From Longirhabdus pacifica (GTDB taxonomy: Bacteria > Bacillota > Bacilli > Paenibacillales > DSM-105158): DNA of 64,000 nucleotides. Shown here piece after piece: positions 63,570 to 64,000 of this stretch (position 1 is its first letter; each line of letters begins with the position of its first letter). A program made the position numbers and the translations under genes. The stretch lies in contig NZ_QXJP01000017.1 of assembly GCF_004115085.1 (NCBI RefSeq), positions 19,680 through 83,679 of the forward strand. Reading direction: 5' to 3'. Below the pieces are notes generated by a model. The model was given only the letters and a program-made list of their open reading frames with translations. It was not told where the DNA came from and ran no database searches.

Positions 63570-64000
63570 ATGTTGAAAGCATATAAGTATCGTATCTATC
63601 CAAATCAAGAACAACGAATAGCCTTCGCAAAAACATTTGGATGCGTACGTTTTGTGTATAACAAAATGCTTGCTGATAGAATCCATGCTTATAAAGCATC
63701 TCAAGAAAGCGTGGATAAATCTATCCAATATCCTACACCCGCACAATATAAAGCTGAGTTTCCGTTTCTAAAGGAAGTGGATAGCCTTGCTTTAGCCAAC
63801 GCACAAATGAATCTAAACAAAGCATACGCTAATTTCTTTCGTGATAAGTCAACTGGATTTCCAAAGTTCAAAAGCAAAAAAGACAATCACCACCGTTATA
63901 CTACCAACAACCAAAAAGGAACGGTTCGCATCGAAAACGGTTATATCAAACTACCAAAATTGAAAACCATGGTAAGAATGAAGCAACATAGACCATGTGC
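63570..64000 (+). CDS. tnpB: TnpB-family RNA-guided nuclease of an IS200/IS605 element, N-terminal part (cut by window end)
   Basis: The frame starts MLKAYKYRIYPNQEQRIAFA, then FGCVRFVYNKMLADR, ANAQMNLNKAYANFFRDKST and GFPKFKSKKDNHHRYTTNNQ, all typical of TnpB (OrfB). It stays open to the right edge, so the RuvC-like catalytic part is not seen. GGAAGAAAGTAGG lies ahead of the ATG. The tnpA partner is defective, so mobility would need help in trans. Confidence 0.92.
   Translation, partial: MLKAYKYRIYPNQEQRIAFAKTFGCVRFVYNKMLADRIHAYKASQESVDKSIQYPTPAQYKAEFPFLKEVDSLALANAQMNLNKAYANFFRDKSTGFPKFKSKKDNHHRYTTNNQKGTVRIENGYIKLPKLKTMVRMKQHRPC

Overview
The window is a low-GC chromosomal segment from an endospore-forming member of the Bacillaceae. 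It carries spo0B, spoIVFA/FB, a spoIIB-type gene, spoVID, safA, bofC and a SpoIID-domain gene. Gene order follows the Bacillus backbone (tgt-queA-ruvBA, pheB-obg-spo0B-rpmA-prp-rplU, spoIVFB/FA, minDC-mreDCB-radC-maf-spoIIB, folC-valS, spoVID-hem genes). Several differences from B. subtilis (RuvC present, ysxE and comC not at their usual places, hom-thrB between pheB and pheA, sirC and a cobA-hemD fusion in the heme locus) suggest a relative outside the B. subtilis group. The genus cannot be fixed from sequence alone. Nearly every gene up to 58.4 kb lies on the minus strand.

Layout. 1-6 kb: tgt (5' end only), queA, a SpoIID/LytB-type protein and ruvB-ruvA-ruvC. 6-9.4 kb: a small unknown gene, an ArsB/NhaD-family transporter, bofC and safA. 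9.5-11.7 kb: an acetoacetate-decarboxylase-like gene with a ketopantoate-reductase-like gene. 11.8-16.3 kb: pheB-hom-thrB-pheA-ilvE, a compact amino-acid operon with an inverted repeat over its promoter. 16.4-23 kb: obg, spo0B, rpmA-prp-rplU with an L21 leader, rng, spoIVFB-spoIVFA. 23.2-23.8 kb: two small plus-strand genes. 23.9-31 kb: a rodA-type SEDS gene, minD, minC, mreD, mreC, mreB, radC, maf. 31.2-32.7 kb: a plus-strand amidase with SLH domains. 32.8-40 kb: spoIIB-like, murC, folC and valS with a T-box leader. 40.1-53 kb: a small plus-strand gene, spoVID, hemEHY (coproporphyrin-dependent branch), and hemA / sirC-hemC-cobA/hemD-hemB-hemL. 53-58.5 kb: an unknown membrane-anchored protein, speD with a structured leader, a TetR regulator and an RND exporter. 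58.7-64 kb (plus strand): two tandem M3 oligoendopeptidase paralogues around an RNHCP-domain gene, then a decayed IS200/IS605-type tnpA and the 5' part of tnpB, cut by the window end.

How genes work together. The heme locus holds glutamyl-tRNA reductase through uroporphyrinogen III plus decarboxylation, oxidation and iron insertion, together with the first two siroheme steps (CobA and SirC). Sporulation genes cover phosphorelay (Spo0B), pro-sigmaK control (SpoIVFA/FB, BofC), engulfment-type peptidoglycan work (SpoIID-like, SpoIIB) and coat assembly (SafA, SpoVID). Cell-shape genes (mreBCD, rodA, minCD) sit together.

The main unexplained structure is a family of intergenic repeats of about 128 bp, each built of two hairpins, with copies in at least seven intergenic gaps. 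The second is a multi-helix leader between a promoter and the start codon of speD. No CRISPR array, tRNA or rRNA gene was found.
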